Assembly (NCBI GenBank): GCA_005884945.1
Contig: VAYM01000121.1
Span: 1 to 53,864, forward strand
Length of the DNA: 53,864 nt
Reading direction: 5' to 3'
DNA from: Actinomycetota bacterium
Lineage (GTDB): Bacteria; Actinomycetota; Thermoleophilia; Gaiellales; Gaiellaceae
In this document: piece after piece, positions 1-7,899 of the stretch
How the letters are laid out: the number at the start of each line of letters is the position of its first letter
Position numbering within the stretch: the stretch's first letter is position 1
Notes under the pieces: generated by a model
The model's input: the letters and a program-made list of their open reading frames with translations, nothing else
The model's database searches: none
Told to the model about the DNA's origin: nothing
Program-made: the position numbers and the translations under genes

Positions 1-536
1 TCGCTCGCCTGCTTCGTCAGGTTGCGGCCGAACTGGTCGAGCAGCTTCGACGACTTGGACTTCTCGCCCGGCGCTGCGCCGCCGCCCTGCTGCCTGCGGC
101 CGGGGCCGGACAGCATGCGGATGATCTCGTTGCGAATCTTGTCCGCATCTGCGTCGAAGTCGAGCAGGATGCGCGCCGCGACACCTTCGTTCTCGCGCAC
201 GAGGCCGAGCAGGATGTGCTCGGTGCCGATGTAGTTGTGGCCGAGCGACAGGGCTTCGCGCAGCGCGAGCTCGAGAACCTTCTTCGCGCGCGGCGTGAAC
301 GGGATCTGGCCCGTCGTGACCTCGTCGCCCTGGCCGACGATGCGCGCGACCTGGGCGCGAACTTCTTCGACCGTGATGTCGAGCGACTCGAGGACGCGCG
401 CGGCGAGGCCTTCCTCTTCGCGCAGCAGTCCCAAAAGGATGTGCTCGGTGCCGATGTAGTTGTGCTTCAGCGCCCGCGCCTCGTCCTGGGCGAGGACGAC
501 GACCTGGCGGGCTCGTTCGGTGAATCGCTCGAACAA
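1..536 (-). CDS. clpC: ATP-dependent Clp protease ATP-binding subunit ClpC, N-terminal part (C-terminus outside window)
   Basis: AAA+ unfoldase that feeds substrates to ClpP. The visible part is the N-terminal domain with two Clp_N repeats, each carrying the motif HNYIGTEHILLGL, followed by a Gly/Gln-rich linker (GRRQQGGG) and the start of the first AAA module. The start is a choice. An ATG lies at 566, but the canonical ClpC start (FERFTERARQ) directly follows a TTG at 534-536. That TTG has a good Shine-Dalgarno (GGAGAAAGG, 6 nt upstream), whereas the ATG has none, so I prefer TTG. In actinobacteria clpC normally lies just downstream of lysS; here about 39 kb of polysaccharide genes separate them. 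Upstream (537-704) no clear promoter or CIRCE/HAIR-type element was seen. Confidence 0.95.
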   Translation of the reverse strand, partial: MFERFTERARQVVVLAQDEARALKHNYIGTEHILLGLLREEEGLAARVLESLDITVEEVRAQVARIVGQGDEVTTGQIPFTPRAKKVLELALREALSLGHNYIGTEHILLGLVRENEGVAARILLDFDADADKIRNEIIRMLSGPGRRQQGGGAAPGEKSKSSKLLDQFGRNLTKQAS

Positions 537-704
537 CCGCGTCCTTTCTCCGGGAGGAAGGCTCATGGTAGCCCAGCCCCAGGAGGCTAGGTAGGGCCGC
601 GCGGGCCCCTTACGGAGTCCTTACGCCTGCCCCGACGCCCGAGGGCAGCGGCGCCGCCGGACGCCGCGCTTCTCTGGCAGGACGAGGCTTTAACGTGGGC
701 GACG

Positions 705-2375
705 GTGACCGAGGTAAGCGTGATCGTGCCGACGCACGGCCGACCGAGGCTGGTCGGCGAGACGCTCCATTCGCTCGCTCGCCAGAGCGTCGAGCCGGGC
801 ATTTTCGAGGTCATCGTCGTCATGGACGGGCCCGACGCCGCGACGCGGGAACTCCTCGAGCGCGACCCACCGATCGGCTGCCGCCTGATCGAGAACCCGT
901 CCACCCTTGGCCCGGGCGTTGCACGGAACAGGGGAGCCCAGGCTGCGGAGGGGAGGTTCCTCCTGTTCCTCGACGACGACATGGTCGCGGGGGCGCGCCT
1001 GGTGGCCGCGCACCTCGCAGCGCAGCGCGCCGAGCCCCTTGTCGTGACGATTGGATCGATCGTCCTGACCGCGAGCCGTCGCCCCGACGGCTTCACCCGC
1101 TACTTCGAGCAAACATGGTCACGCCGATACCGGCAGTTCGGCGATGGGTCTCGAATACCCGGGTGGCGCGACTGTTACGGCGGGAACCTCTGCGTGCCGC
1201 GGGACTTGTTCCTCGGTGTCGGCGGGTTCGATCCGGAAGTACCGCGGTCTCACGACGTCGAGCTCGGGTACCGGCTCGCACGAGCTGGGGCGACGTTCGC
1301 CTTCGTTCCGGAGGCCGAGAGCAGGGAGCGCTCCGAACGGTCGTTCGCGGTCACGGCATCGCACTTCGAACGCGCGGCCGGAGGCGAATGGAAGCTCTAC
1401 GAGCGGCATCCGGCGATCCTCGAAGAAACGGAGCTGGGCTTCCCGTGGGACCCGAAGCCGATCAGCGCGGCGATGCTGAGGTTCTTGCTCCGCGCACGGC
1501 CTCCCGTGGCGTTCTTCGCAGGGATCGATCGAACGCTCGGGACGAAGATCCGACACCGCTGGCATGGGCTGTTGGCGCGTTACTTCTACTGGCGCGGTGT
1601 CGCGAGGGCGGTCGACAAGGAGACGCTGCGCAGGCTGCTCTACGGCACACCGATACTGCTGTACCACGCGTTCGGCGAAGGCGGCGAGCGACCCAGTCGG
1701 TACGTCGTGCCGGCGAAGCGCTTCGCGAGACAGCTGAAATGGCTCGCCCGCGGAGGTTACAACGTGGTCACGCTCGACGAGTACGTCGCCACGCGTGTCG
1801 GGCACGAGCTTCCACGAGCGAAGACAGTCGTGATCACGATCGACGACGCGTATCGCGACAACTACGAGGTCGCCTGGCCGCTTCTGTCGCAGCGAAAGCT
1901 GACGGCCACGCTCTTCGTCGTCACCGGACGAGTGGGTCGAGCAAACGACTGGAGCGCGAACGACGAGCTCGTCGACCGACCACTGGTGTCCTGGGAGCAG
2001 CTCCAGACGATGGTCCGATCCGGAAGTGTCACGCTTGGCGCACACACGCGAACGCATCCGCGACTCACCGTGCTCGACGCAGACGAGGCCCGTACGGAAA
2101 TCGAAGGCTCACGCGACGACCTGCGCGACCGTTCGGGTGCAACGCCGGCAACGTTCGCCTTCCCCTACGGCTTGCTGAACGACGAGCTCGTGTCCGTGAC
2201 CGACTCGATCGGCTTTGCCGCGTCGTGCAGCGTCCGACCCGGCCTGAACCGCGCACGGACGCCGCTGCAGGCTCTGAGACGAGCCGAGATCAAAGGAACC
2301 GACTCGTTCCTTCGGTTCGTGCTCGCCGTTCGCTTCGGTGATCCTGATGCGCTCCTTTCGCGCCGCCGTCGATGA
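705..2375 (+). CDS. Bifunctional glycosyltransferase family 2 / polysaccharide deacetylase fusion
   Basis: A 556-aa protein with two fused catalytic domains. Residues about 1-235 are a GT2 GT-A fold: SVIVPTHGRP at the N-terminus, a DxD-type LFLDDDM, and an acceptor-side GGFDPEV...HDVELGYRLA. Residues about 310-550 are a CE4 (NodB-like) deacetylase: ILLYHAF, metal-binding TIDDAY (motif 1), GAHTRTHP (motif 2, HxxxH) and a late FAFPYG. Both sets of key residues are present, so both activities are plausible: sugar addition and N-deacetylation of the glycan. No signal peptide is visible, so it is probably cytoplasmic or membrane-associated. The start is GTG. It overlaps the next GT2 gene by an ATGA junction, indicating translational coupling. 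Substrates cannot be read from sequence. Confidence 0.88.
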   Translation: MTEVSVIVPTHGRPRLVGETLHSLARQSVEPGIFEVIVVMDGPDAATRELLERDPPIGCRLIENPSTLGPGVARNRGAQAAEGRFLLFLDDDMVAGARLVAAHLAAQRAEPLVVTIGSIVLTASRRPDGFTRYFEQTWSRRYRQFGDGSRIPGWRDCYGGNLCVPRDLFLGVGGFDPEVPRSHDVELGYRLARAGATFAFVPEAESRERSERSFAVTASHFERAAGGEWKLYERHPAILEETELGFPWDPKPISAAMLRFLLRARPPVAFFAGIDRTLGTKIRHRWHGLLARYFYWRGVARAVDKETLRRLLYGTPILLYHAFGEGGERPSRYVVPAKRFARQLKWLARGGYNVVTLDEYVATRVGHELPRAKTVVITIDDAYRDNYEVAWPLLSQRKLTATLFVVTGRVGRANDWSANDELVDRPLVSWEQLQTMVRSGSVTLGAHTRTHPRLTVLDADEARTEIEGSRDDLRDRSGATPATFAFPYGLLNDELVSVTDSIGFAASCSVRPGLNRARTPLQALRRAEIKGTDSFLRFVLAVRFGDPDALLSRRRR

Positions 2376-3463
2376 TGCCGCAGCCGCGCGTCACCTTCAG
2401 CGTGATCACCGCCGCATACGAGGCGGCCGCCACGATCGGAGCCGCTGTCGAATCCGTCTTGCGCCAGACGTATCCGGCCCTCGAGATGATCATCTCCGAC
2501 GACGGGTCGACGGACTCGATCGCCGAAGCACTGGAGCCGTTCAAGGCCGACGTGACAGTCGTCTCGAACCCGCATCGCGGTCCTGGAGCCACCCGGAACG
2601 CCGCCTTGCGTGTCGCCTCCGGCGACTTCGTCGTGATCCTCGACGCAGACGACGTCTATGAGCCTCGGCGCTTGGAGGCACTCGCCGGCCTGATCCAGCG
2701 CCGACCCGAGCTCGACATTGCGACGACGGATGCGTTCCTCGAACGCAATGGAAACGTGGTGGGCCGGTTCTACAACGAGTCGTTTCCGTTCCCGGAAGAG
2801 AAGCAGCGCGGGGAGATTCTGAGACGGTGCTTCCTGTTCGCGCCGGCGGTCCGCCGTGAGCGAATCGACGCGATCGGCGGCTTCGACGAGTCAGCCGAGG
2901 TCGTGCCGGCCGAAGACTGGGACTGCTGGATCCGCCTCGTGCTCGACGGTGCCCGCGCCGGTGTCGTCCAGGAACCGCTCGTGCGGTATCGGCTGCACGC
3001 GGGCAGCCTGACGGCGAATCGAGCGCAGTCGTTGCGCGCGCGGGTCGCGGTTCTGGAGAAGGCGGCGAAACGCTCGGATCTCACTGCAGAGGAGCTGGAC
3101 GGACTCGAGAGGTCGATCGCTCGGCGCCGGCGCGATGCAGTCGTCGCGGAAGCGGCAGCCGCAGCGGCGACCGGCGCACCGGACGTGCGCGCCCGCAGCC
3201 TTGCGATGCTCTTGACGCACGGAGTCGGGGCACGAGAGCGTCTGCGGGCCGCGGCCGGCGTCGTGAGCCCGAAGATCGTGTGTCCCTCGGGCACGTCCCC
3301 CGTTTCGACCCGCCGAACGAGTTCCGGAAGCTGCCTCAGCAGCCGTGGCGAGCGGTCCTCCAGGTGCACCGTCCACATACCCGGGCTCGGCCCCAAGACG
3401 TTGAGTCGCTTCAACCCATGCAGCTTCATCGCGTCGCTCAAGAGCCGCTCCGGCAGGTCGTAG
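2372..3463 (+). CDS. Glycosyltransferase family 2, with probably artificial C-terminal tail
   Basis: GT-A glycosyltransferase for exopolysaccharide synthesis. Motifs: FSVITAAYEAA, ISDDGSTD, DxD as VILDADD, then GGFDESAEVVPAEDWD and a helical C-terminal part. It is paralogous to the GT2 at 7900-8919: both have ILDADD, EDWDCWIR/TDWDCWIR and the tail VLEKAAKRSDL/TLEKALKRSDL. The paralogue ends shortly after the equivalent of residue about 297. Here the frame stays open for about 60 more codons that run antisense through the convergent gene on the other strand and look non-native (Ser/Arg rich). The native stop appears to be missing at about 3265. Starts with ATG inside the ATGA overlap with the upstream gene. 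Confidence 0.85.
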   Translation: MMPQPRVTFSVITAAYEAAATIGAAVESVLRQTYPALEMIISDDGSTDSIAEALEPFKADVTVVSNPHRGPGATRNAALRVASGDFVVILDADDVYEPRRLEALAGLIQRRPELDIATTDAFLERNGNVVGRFYNESFPFPEEKQRGEILRRCFLFAPAVRRERIDAIGGFDESAEVVPAEDWDCWIRLVLDGARAGVVQEPLVRYRLHAGSLTANRAQSLRARVAVLEKAAKRSDLTAEELDGLERSIARRRRDAVVAEAAAAAATGAPDVRARSLAMLLTHGVGARERLRAAAGVVSPKIVCPSGTSPVSTRRTSSGSCLSSRGERSSRCTVHIPGLGPKTLSRFNPCSFIASLKSRSGRS

Positions 3464-4140
3464 ACCGACGTCCGGCCGACGAACGCCCTGACGCGGTTCC
3501 GGCGACCGGGGAACTTCTTCTTCAGCGGGAGCGGGGCAAGCGCCAGGAGCGACCGCCGGCTCACGAAGAAGACTCTGGTAGTGAGGTGATCGAAGCTCAC
3601 GGCAGGGAATCCCATCGGCTCGATCGTCCCGCTCTGTTGACGCAGCCGCCCGTCGGCCGTGGGCGGTCCCGGCAGCGGGCTGCAGACGAGCATCTCCGGC
3701 ATCTCTTCCAGCACTCGGATGCCGTCGGCGATCCACGACTGCGACCCGCCGCCGAACAGCACGTCGGAATCCGTGTGAAAGACGAAGTCGTGCGACGCGG
3801 CGCCCAATGCAAAGAAATACGAGTAGAAGGGTCCACCCCGAAAGTCCTTCGGAGGGATCGAGCGTGCTCCGAAAAACGCACTTGCAAGCAGCCTGCGCCG
3901 CCGTCTGCCGTAGTCGACGACGACGGACCGTGCATGTGGGTACGCCGCACACGCCGAATCGACGGCCCGCCGCAACGCGTGCTCCCCGCCGCGACCCCGG
4001 CGGAACCGGCCCCAGGATCGCTTGAGATCGAGCACGCAGAGGATCTCGTCGACCTGGCCCGCCCAGACGCGAAGCTGATGCGGAAGGACGTCCGAAACGT
4101 GATCGAGATCGCTGGGAGCGAGGCTGATCTGCAGCGTCAC
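2770..4140 (-). CDS. Uncharacterised glycosyltransferase-like protein, C-terminus overlapping the convergent gene
   Basis: Residues from the GTG at 4140 (VTLQISLAPSDL) to about 3265 look genuinely coding: a GT-A-like layout with a cytoplasmic-type start, VDEILCVLDL, a DxD-like FHTDSDVLFGG, and a conserved-looking end (WTVHLEDRS...EGHTIFGL). I do not recognise a named family; the DSD motif and the setting suggest a nucleotide-sugar-dependent transferase. An upstream in-frame start at 4239 would overlap the divergent permease gene and gives non-native sequence. Beyond about 3265 the frame continues to a stop at 2770 through about 165 codons antisense to a glycosyltransferase, with low-complexity Arg/Ala/Ser. 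The native stop is therefore probably lost. Confidence 0.7.
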   Translation of the reverse strand: MTLQISLAPSDLDHVSDVLPHQLRVWAGQVDEILCVLDLKRSWGRFRRGRGGEHALRRAVDSACAAYPHARSVVVDYGRRRRRLLASAFFGARSIPPKDFRGGPFYSYFFALGAASHDFVFHTDSDVLFGGGSQSWIADGIRVLEEMPEMLVCSPLPGPPTADGRLRQQSGTIEPMGFPAVSFDHLTTRVFFVSRRSLLALAPLPLKKKFPGRRNRVRAFVGRTSVYDLPERLLSDAMKLHGLKRLNVLGPSPGMWTVHLEDRSPRLLRQLPELVRRVETGDVPEGHTIFGLTTPAAARRRSRAPTPCVKSIARLRARTSGAPVAAAAAASATTASRRRRAIDLSSPSSSSAVRSERFAAFSRTATRARNDCARFAVRLPACSRYRTSGSWTTPARAPSSTRRIQQSQSSAGTTSADSSKPPIASIRSRRTAGANRKHRLRISPRCFSSGNGNDSL

Positions 4141-4202
4141 GCCCGGGGATGAGCCGGCCGGGAGATTCTCAGACTCGCGAGTACGATGAGCGAGCGAGCG
4201 CA

Positions 4203-5066
4203 ATGGCGACCGAAGTAGAGCACGTCCGCATGCCGACACGACCTCCGGGAGCCGCGGGTGTTCGCGTCGAGCCGTCGCGCGGACGTCCGCGGTTGAAGCT
4301 CGGCGAGTTATGGGCCTATCGCGAGCTGCTCTATTTCCTGACGTGGCGCGACGTCACCGTTCGCTACAAGCAAACGGCGCTCGGTGTCGCCTGGGCAATT
4401 CTGCAGCCACTCGCGACGATGCTCCTCTTCACGATCTTCTTCGGTCACCTCGCGAAGATCCCGTCGGAAGGCTTGCCGTACGCGCTCTTCAGCTATTCGG
4501 GGTTGGTCCTCTGGACCTTCTTCTCGAACGGCCTCACGCTTTCCTCGAACAGCCTCGTCGCAAGCTCCAACCTGATCACGAAGATCTACTTTCCGCGCCT
4601 GGTGATCCCGCTCGGGGCAGTGCTCGCCGGCTTCGTCGATCTCGTTTTGGCCATGGTCGTCCTCGGCGGCCTGATGATCGTCTACAGCACGTCGCCGCCG
4701 CCTGCCGTCGTCACGATGCCGCTCTTCGTCCTGATTGGGTTCGTGACCGTAGTCGGTGCGGGCCTGTGGCTCTCGGCACTCAACGTCAAGTATCGAGACA
4801 TCCGTTACGTCGTTCCGTTTCTCGTCCAGCTCTGGCTCTTTGCAACCCCGATCGCGTACCCGACGTCGCTCCTCCACGAGCCGTGGCGAACGATCTACGG
4901 CCTCAATCCGATGGTCGGTGCGATCGACGGTTTCCGGTGGGCGGTGCTCGGAACTCCGTCGCCCGGTTGGACTGCCGTCGTCTCGGCGCTCTCCGCCACG
5001 GCCTTGCTCGCGACCGGGCTCTACTACTTCAGGCGTATGGAGAAGGGGTTCGCCGACATCATCTGA
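4203..5066 (+). CDS. Polysaccharide ABC transporter permease (Wzm/TagG type)
   Basis: ABC-2 family integral membrane subunit that exports lipid-linked glycan. It has about six hydrophobic segments after a short basic N-terminus, with the family-typical stretches LLYFLTWRDVTVRYKQT, LGVAWAILQPL, FPRLVIPLGAV, LNVKYRDIRYVVPF and the end YYFRRMEKGFADII. About 287 aa from the ATG at 4203; an in-frame ATG at 4149 would add 18 residues of less typical codon usage. It is paired with the ATPase gene 6 nt downstream (same frame, separated by a TGA), the usual Wzm-Wzt arrangement. It is divergent from the gene ending at 4140. The exported polymer is unknown. Confidence 0.92.
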   Translation: MATEVEHVRMPTRPPGAAGVRVEPSRGRPRLKLGELWAYRELLYFLTWRDVTVRYKQTALGVAWAILQPLATMLLFTIFFGHLAKIPSEGLPYALFSYSGLVLWTFFSNGLTLSSNSLVASSNLITKIYFPRLVIPLGAVLAGFVDLVLAMVVLGGLMIVYSTSPPPAVVTMPLFVLIGFVTVVGAGLWLSALNVKYRDIRYVVPFLVQLWLFATPIAYPTSLLHEPWRTIYGLNPMVGAIDGFRWAVLGTPSPGWTAVVSALSATALLATGLYYFRRMEKGFADII

Positions 5067-5072
5067 GCTGAC

Positions 5073-6248
5073 ATGACCCTCGCTGAGCGCGCGGGCGCCG
5101 CGATGAGCCGCTTGAGGCCGACGGGTGGGACGTCGCGCATCGTCGGCGGAGAGCTGATCTGGGCCCTTCGCGACGTCTCGTTCGAAATCGTGCCGGGGGA
5201 AGTGGTCGGCATCATCGGCCGCAACGGCGCCGGAAAGTCGACGCTGTTGAAGGTTCTCTCGCGGATCACGGAGCCGACGAACGGCTACGCGGACATCCAC
5301 GGCCGCGTCGGCTCGCTGCTCGAGATCGGGATCGGGTTCCATCCCGAGCTCACGGGTCGAGAGAACATCTACTTGTACGGCGCGATCCTCGGCTTGAAGA
5401 AGCGGGAAATCGAGCGTCGGTTCGACGAGATCGTCGCGTTCGCGGAGGTCGAGCGGTTTCTCGACACGCCGGTCAAGCGGTACTCGAGCGGAATGACCGT
5501 CCGAATCGCGTTTGCGGTGGCCGCGCACCTCGAGCCGGAGATCTTGCTGGTCGACGAGGTGCTCGCCGTCGGCGATCTCGCCTTCCAGAAGAAGTGCCTC
5601 GGAAAGATGACCGGAATCGCGAGCGAGGGCAGAACGGTCCTCTTCGTGAGCCACAACATGGCCGTCATCCAATCGCTCTGTCAGCGAGGCATCCTCCTGC
5701 AGGACGGCCACGTCGTTCGTGACGCGCCGATCGACCAAGCGGTGGCCGCGTACTTGAAGACGCTCGAGCAGGTGGTGTCCGAGAACCTCCTCGAACGGAC
5801 GGATCGCGAGGGGCACCACGACATGCGGTTCGCGGCGCTCTCGATCACCAGCCATCGAGACGATGGCCCACCGCGCGCGCTCGCGACCGGACAGCCGGCT
5901 CGGTTCGACTTCACCGTGACGGAGGCACATCCCCGGCTCTCCTGCGCATTCACGGTCTTCAACAACCTCGGTCACCCGGTCGCGACGTTCAACAGCGCGA
6001 TCGCCTCGAGCGACGACGGGTGGAGCTCGTCGGCGGATCGGTACAGCTGTGAGCTCGACGAGCTTCCGCTGACGCCGGGGCGCTATCGGATCGACATCGA
6101 GCTCCGGGACGACGCACACCTCCAGGACTCGATCGAAGGAGCCGCGTTCTTCGACGTGGAGCCCGGCGCCCTCGCAGGACGACCCGTGTCGCTCGACGAG
6201 AGACGCGGGGACATCCTCATCCGCCACAAGTGGCGACTCCCGCGTTAG
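5073..6248 (+). CDS. Polysaccharide ABC transporter ATP-binding protein (Wzt type), N-terminally short
   Basis: NBD of the glycan exporter: Walker A GRNGAGKST, Q-loop region GSLLEIGIGFHPEL, signature YSSGM, Walker B ILLVDEVLA and H-loop SHNMA. A C-terminal Wzt-like carbohydrate-recognition domain follows (residues about 245-390, beta-rich, FTVTEAHPRLSCAFTVFNN), which in Wzt proteins selects the polymer. Relatives begin about 25-30 residues earlier with a beta strand and an aromatic A-loop residue (pattern V..LSKRYR). Here the ATG at 5073 starts after that part, has no Shine-Dalgarno, and an in-frame TGA (5064-5066) blocks extension. The NBD may lack its adenine-stacking residue. Its TAG stop overlaps the TAA of the convergent methyltransferase. 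Confidence 0.9.
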   Translation: MTLAERAGAAMSRLRPTGGTSRIVGGELIWALRDVSFEIVPGEVVGIIGRNGAGKSTLLKVLSRITEPTNGYADIHGRVGSLLEIGIGFHPELTGRENIYLYGAILGLKKREIERRFDEIVAFAEVERFLDTPVKRYSSGMTVRIAFAVAAHLEPEILLVDEVLAVGDLAFQKKCLGKMTGIASEGRTVLFVSHNMAVIQSLCQRGILLQDGHVVRDAPIDQAVAAYLKTLEQVVSENLLERTDREGHHDMRFAALSITSHRDDGPPRALATGQPARFDFTVTEAHPRLSCAFTVFNNLGHPVATFNSAIASSDDGWSSSADRYSCELDELPLTPGRYRIDIELRDDAHLQDSIEGAAFFDVEPGALAGRPVSLDERRGDILIRHKWRLPR

Positions 6249-6967
6249 CGCTTCACCGCACGCGCCGTGATCAGGACCGGGAAGTACTCGTCGTCGATCG
6301 CCAGCTCTTCCGGACGGAGGTCCTCGGCGGCGAGACCGGCGAGGAACGCGATTCCGGTCAGGACATTGCCGTGAGCGTCGACCGACACGTCAGGGCCGAA
6401 CGCGTCACCGAACAGCCTCTCTACGGAGGGTGCCGTAAAGCGCCAGAAGTCCGACCCGACGCCCGTCGAGCGCGAGATCCGGCTGACGGCCGGCATCGTC
6501 GCGAGCGCAACGCCGCCGCCGCGCAACAACCTGTGGACGCCCCGAACCGCCGCGGCGCAGTCGTACACGTACTGGAGCGTCTGCACGACGATGACGCAAT
6601 CAGCGACCTGGGCCGGCAAGGCGTCCTCGGACGCTAGATCTGCCGTCATCGTCGCGGCGGGATTGGCCGGATCGACGTCGAGGACGTGCTTCACCCGCAC
6701 GTCGACGCCGAACCTGTCGATGTAGCGGCTGTCGCCGATCTCGACGACGTCGCCGGAGATATCGGCCCGGTGTTGCGAGAGGAACCGCTCGACGAAATGG
6801 CGATCGATCGGCGTGCCGCGATCCCATCCCCAGCGATCGCTGATCGGCGACGTCCGGCGAAGACTCCCCAACCGCACCGGACGCCGCAGCTTGCGAACGA
6901 GTCTCCCGGTCAACGACCCGCGGTCGCGATGCGGCGGGCTCTTCCAACCGCGCTTCGATAACCCCAC
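6245..6967 (-). CDS. Class I SAM-dependent methyltransferase
   Basis: About 240 aa, of the methyltransferase type common in polysaccharide loci: an RWGWDRGTPIDRHFVERF motif before the fold, SAM motif I VVEIGDSRY, an acidic VLDVDP at the end of beta 2, DCVIVVQTLQYVYD (motif IV) and LLRGGGVALAT. It probably methylates a sugar or glycan terminus; the acceptor is unknown. The GTG start at 6967 overlaps the upstream GT2 gene by 58 nt. A TTG at 6911-6913 would instead give a 4-nt TTGA overlap. Neither has a clear Shine-Dalgarno. It is co-transcribed with the GT2 at 6910-7863 and convergent with Wzt, sharing TTAG at 6245-6248. Confidence 0.85.
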   Translation of the reverse strand: MGLSKRGWKSPPHRDRGSLTGRLVRKLRRPVRLGSLRRTSPISDRWGWDRGTPIDRHFVERFLSQHRADISGDVVEIGDSRYIDRFGVDVRVKHVLDVDPANPAATMTADLASEDALPAQVADCVIVVQTLQYVYDCAAAVRGVHRLLRGGGVALATMPAVSRISRSTGVGSDFWRFTAPSVERLFGDAFGPDVSVDAHGNVLTGIAFLAGLAAEDLRPEELAIDDEYFPVLITARAVKR

Positions 6968-7863
6968 CGAGCGACGCGCCGCATCGTGGGTACCGGAGCA
7001 AGCTTCGCAGCGTCGGCCACCCGCCTCAGCGCGTCGCCGTGATCTCCGCGCCCGCGATAGCTCCGTGCCGACTTCAGTCGCGCCTCCGCCAGGGCCATGC
7101 GCTCGAGGCTGCTCCCGCGATACTGAGGGTGACGCTCGACGAAGCGCTTGATGACCAGCTCCATCCCTGCTTCACAGCGCGGGATGTTTGCGGTGATCTG
7201 CCCGCCGTGCGTTCGGTAGTACGTCGCGGGGATCGAGCTTCGGCGGACGGTTGCGTGTTCGAGCGCCCGGAGCACGAAGTCCCAGTCGCCCGATGCCGGG
7301 AACTCCGGATCGAAGACGCCGCTGCGCTCGATCACCGCGCGCGGGAACAACATCGACATGTGCCGAACCGTGAACTTGCTCAGCAGACAGGCCTTGACGA
7401 CGTCGCCTTCGAGGTCGGACGTGAGCTCCCGAACCGGTCGGAGGTGCTCGTCGCACCGGATCGTCGTCCCGTACGGAATGACGTCGTCCGCGCCGCCGGT
7501 CAGCTCCAGCAGCCTGGCGGTGCTGTCCGGATGGATGACGTCGTCCGCGTCGATGAAGCGGAGATAGCGGCCGCGCGCTTCCTGGATCCCCCTGTTTCGA
7601 GCCGCGCAGACGCCACTGTGCGCGATCCTCAGATGCCGAAGCCGCGGATCGGTCTGCTCCAGGAGATCCTCGACCGGACGGGGGCAGCCGTCGTCGACGA
7701 GGATCAACTCGATGCGTACGTCTCGCTGGCCGAGTGCGCTGTCGACTGCATCCGCGAGCCAGTCGCGCCTCGGCTCCCATGCGGTCATGATCAGCGAAAC
7801 GTCCGGTTCAGGCTCGGGCGTCGCAACGTCGCCGCCGCTGACAATGTCGGTCACACAACTCAT
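6910..7863 (-). CDS. Glycosyltransferase family 2
   Basis: GT-A glycosyltransferase of about 317 aa: VSLIMTAWEPRR, ILVDDGCPRP, an N-terminal nucleotide-binding aspartate, AARNRGI, the DxD LRFIDADD, and a GVFDPEFPASGDWDF acceptor loop. The ATG at 7861-7863 (MSCVTDIV) is chosen because residues upstream are antisense to a divergent GT2 gene. It is 36 nt from the ATG of that divergent gene (7900). No strong Shine-Dalgarno is visible. Probably adds one sugar of the repeat unit; donor unknown. Confidence 0.88.
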   Translation of the reverse strand: MSCVTDIVSGGDVATPEPEPDVSLIMTAWEPRRDWLADAVDSALGQRDVRIELILVDDGCPRPVEDLLEQTDPRLRHLRIAHSGVCAARNRGIQEARGRYLRFIDADDVIHPDSTARLLELTGGADDVIPYGTTIRCDEHLRPVRELTSDLEGDVVKACLLSKFTVRHMSMLFPRAVIERSGVFDPEFPASGDWDFVLRALEHATVRRSSIPATYYRTHGGQITANIPRCEAGMELVIKRFVERHPQYRGSSLERMALAEARLKSARSYRGRGDHGDALRRVADAAKLAPVPTMRRVARWGYRSAVGRARRIATAGR

Positions 7864-7899
7864 TCTAGGAATTCGCAGCGAGGCCGATCGGAAGGCGGC

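Noticed and set aside
537-704. Heat-shock operator (CIRCE/HAIR) or promoter upstream of clpC
   Set aside because: Only GC-rich palindromes and a CGTAAGG/CCGTAAGG near-repeat were seen; nothing matches a known operator.
690-1112. Long open frames antisense to glycosyltransferases here and throughout the window
   Set aside because: High GC leaves antisense frames open; their products are Arg/Ala/Pro-rich without motifs. Only frames with recognisable domains or conserved-looking sequence were kept.
4310-6227. 639-codon - strand frame under the Wzm/Wzt genes
   Set aside because: Low-complexity charged sequence with no motif, antisense to two clear transporter genes.
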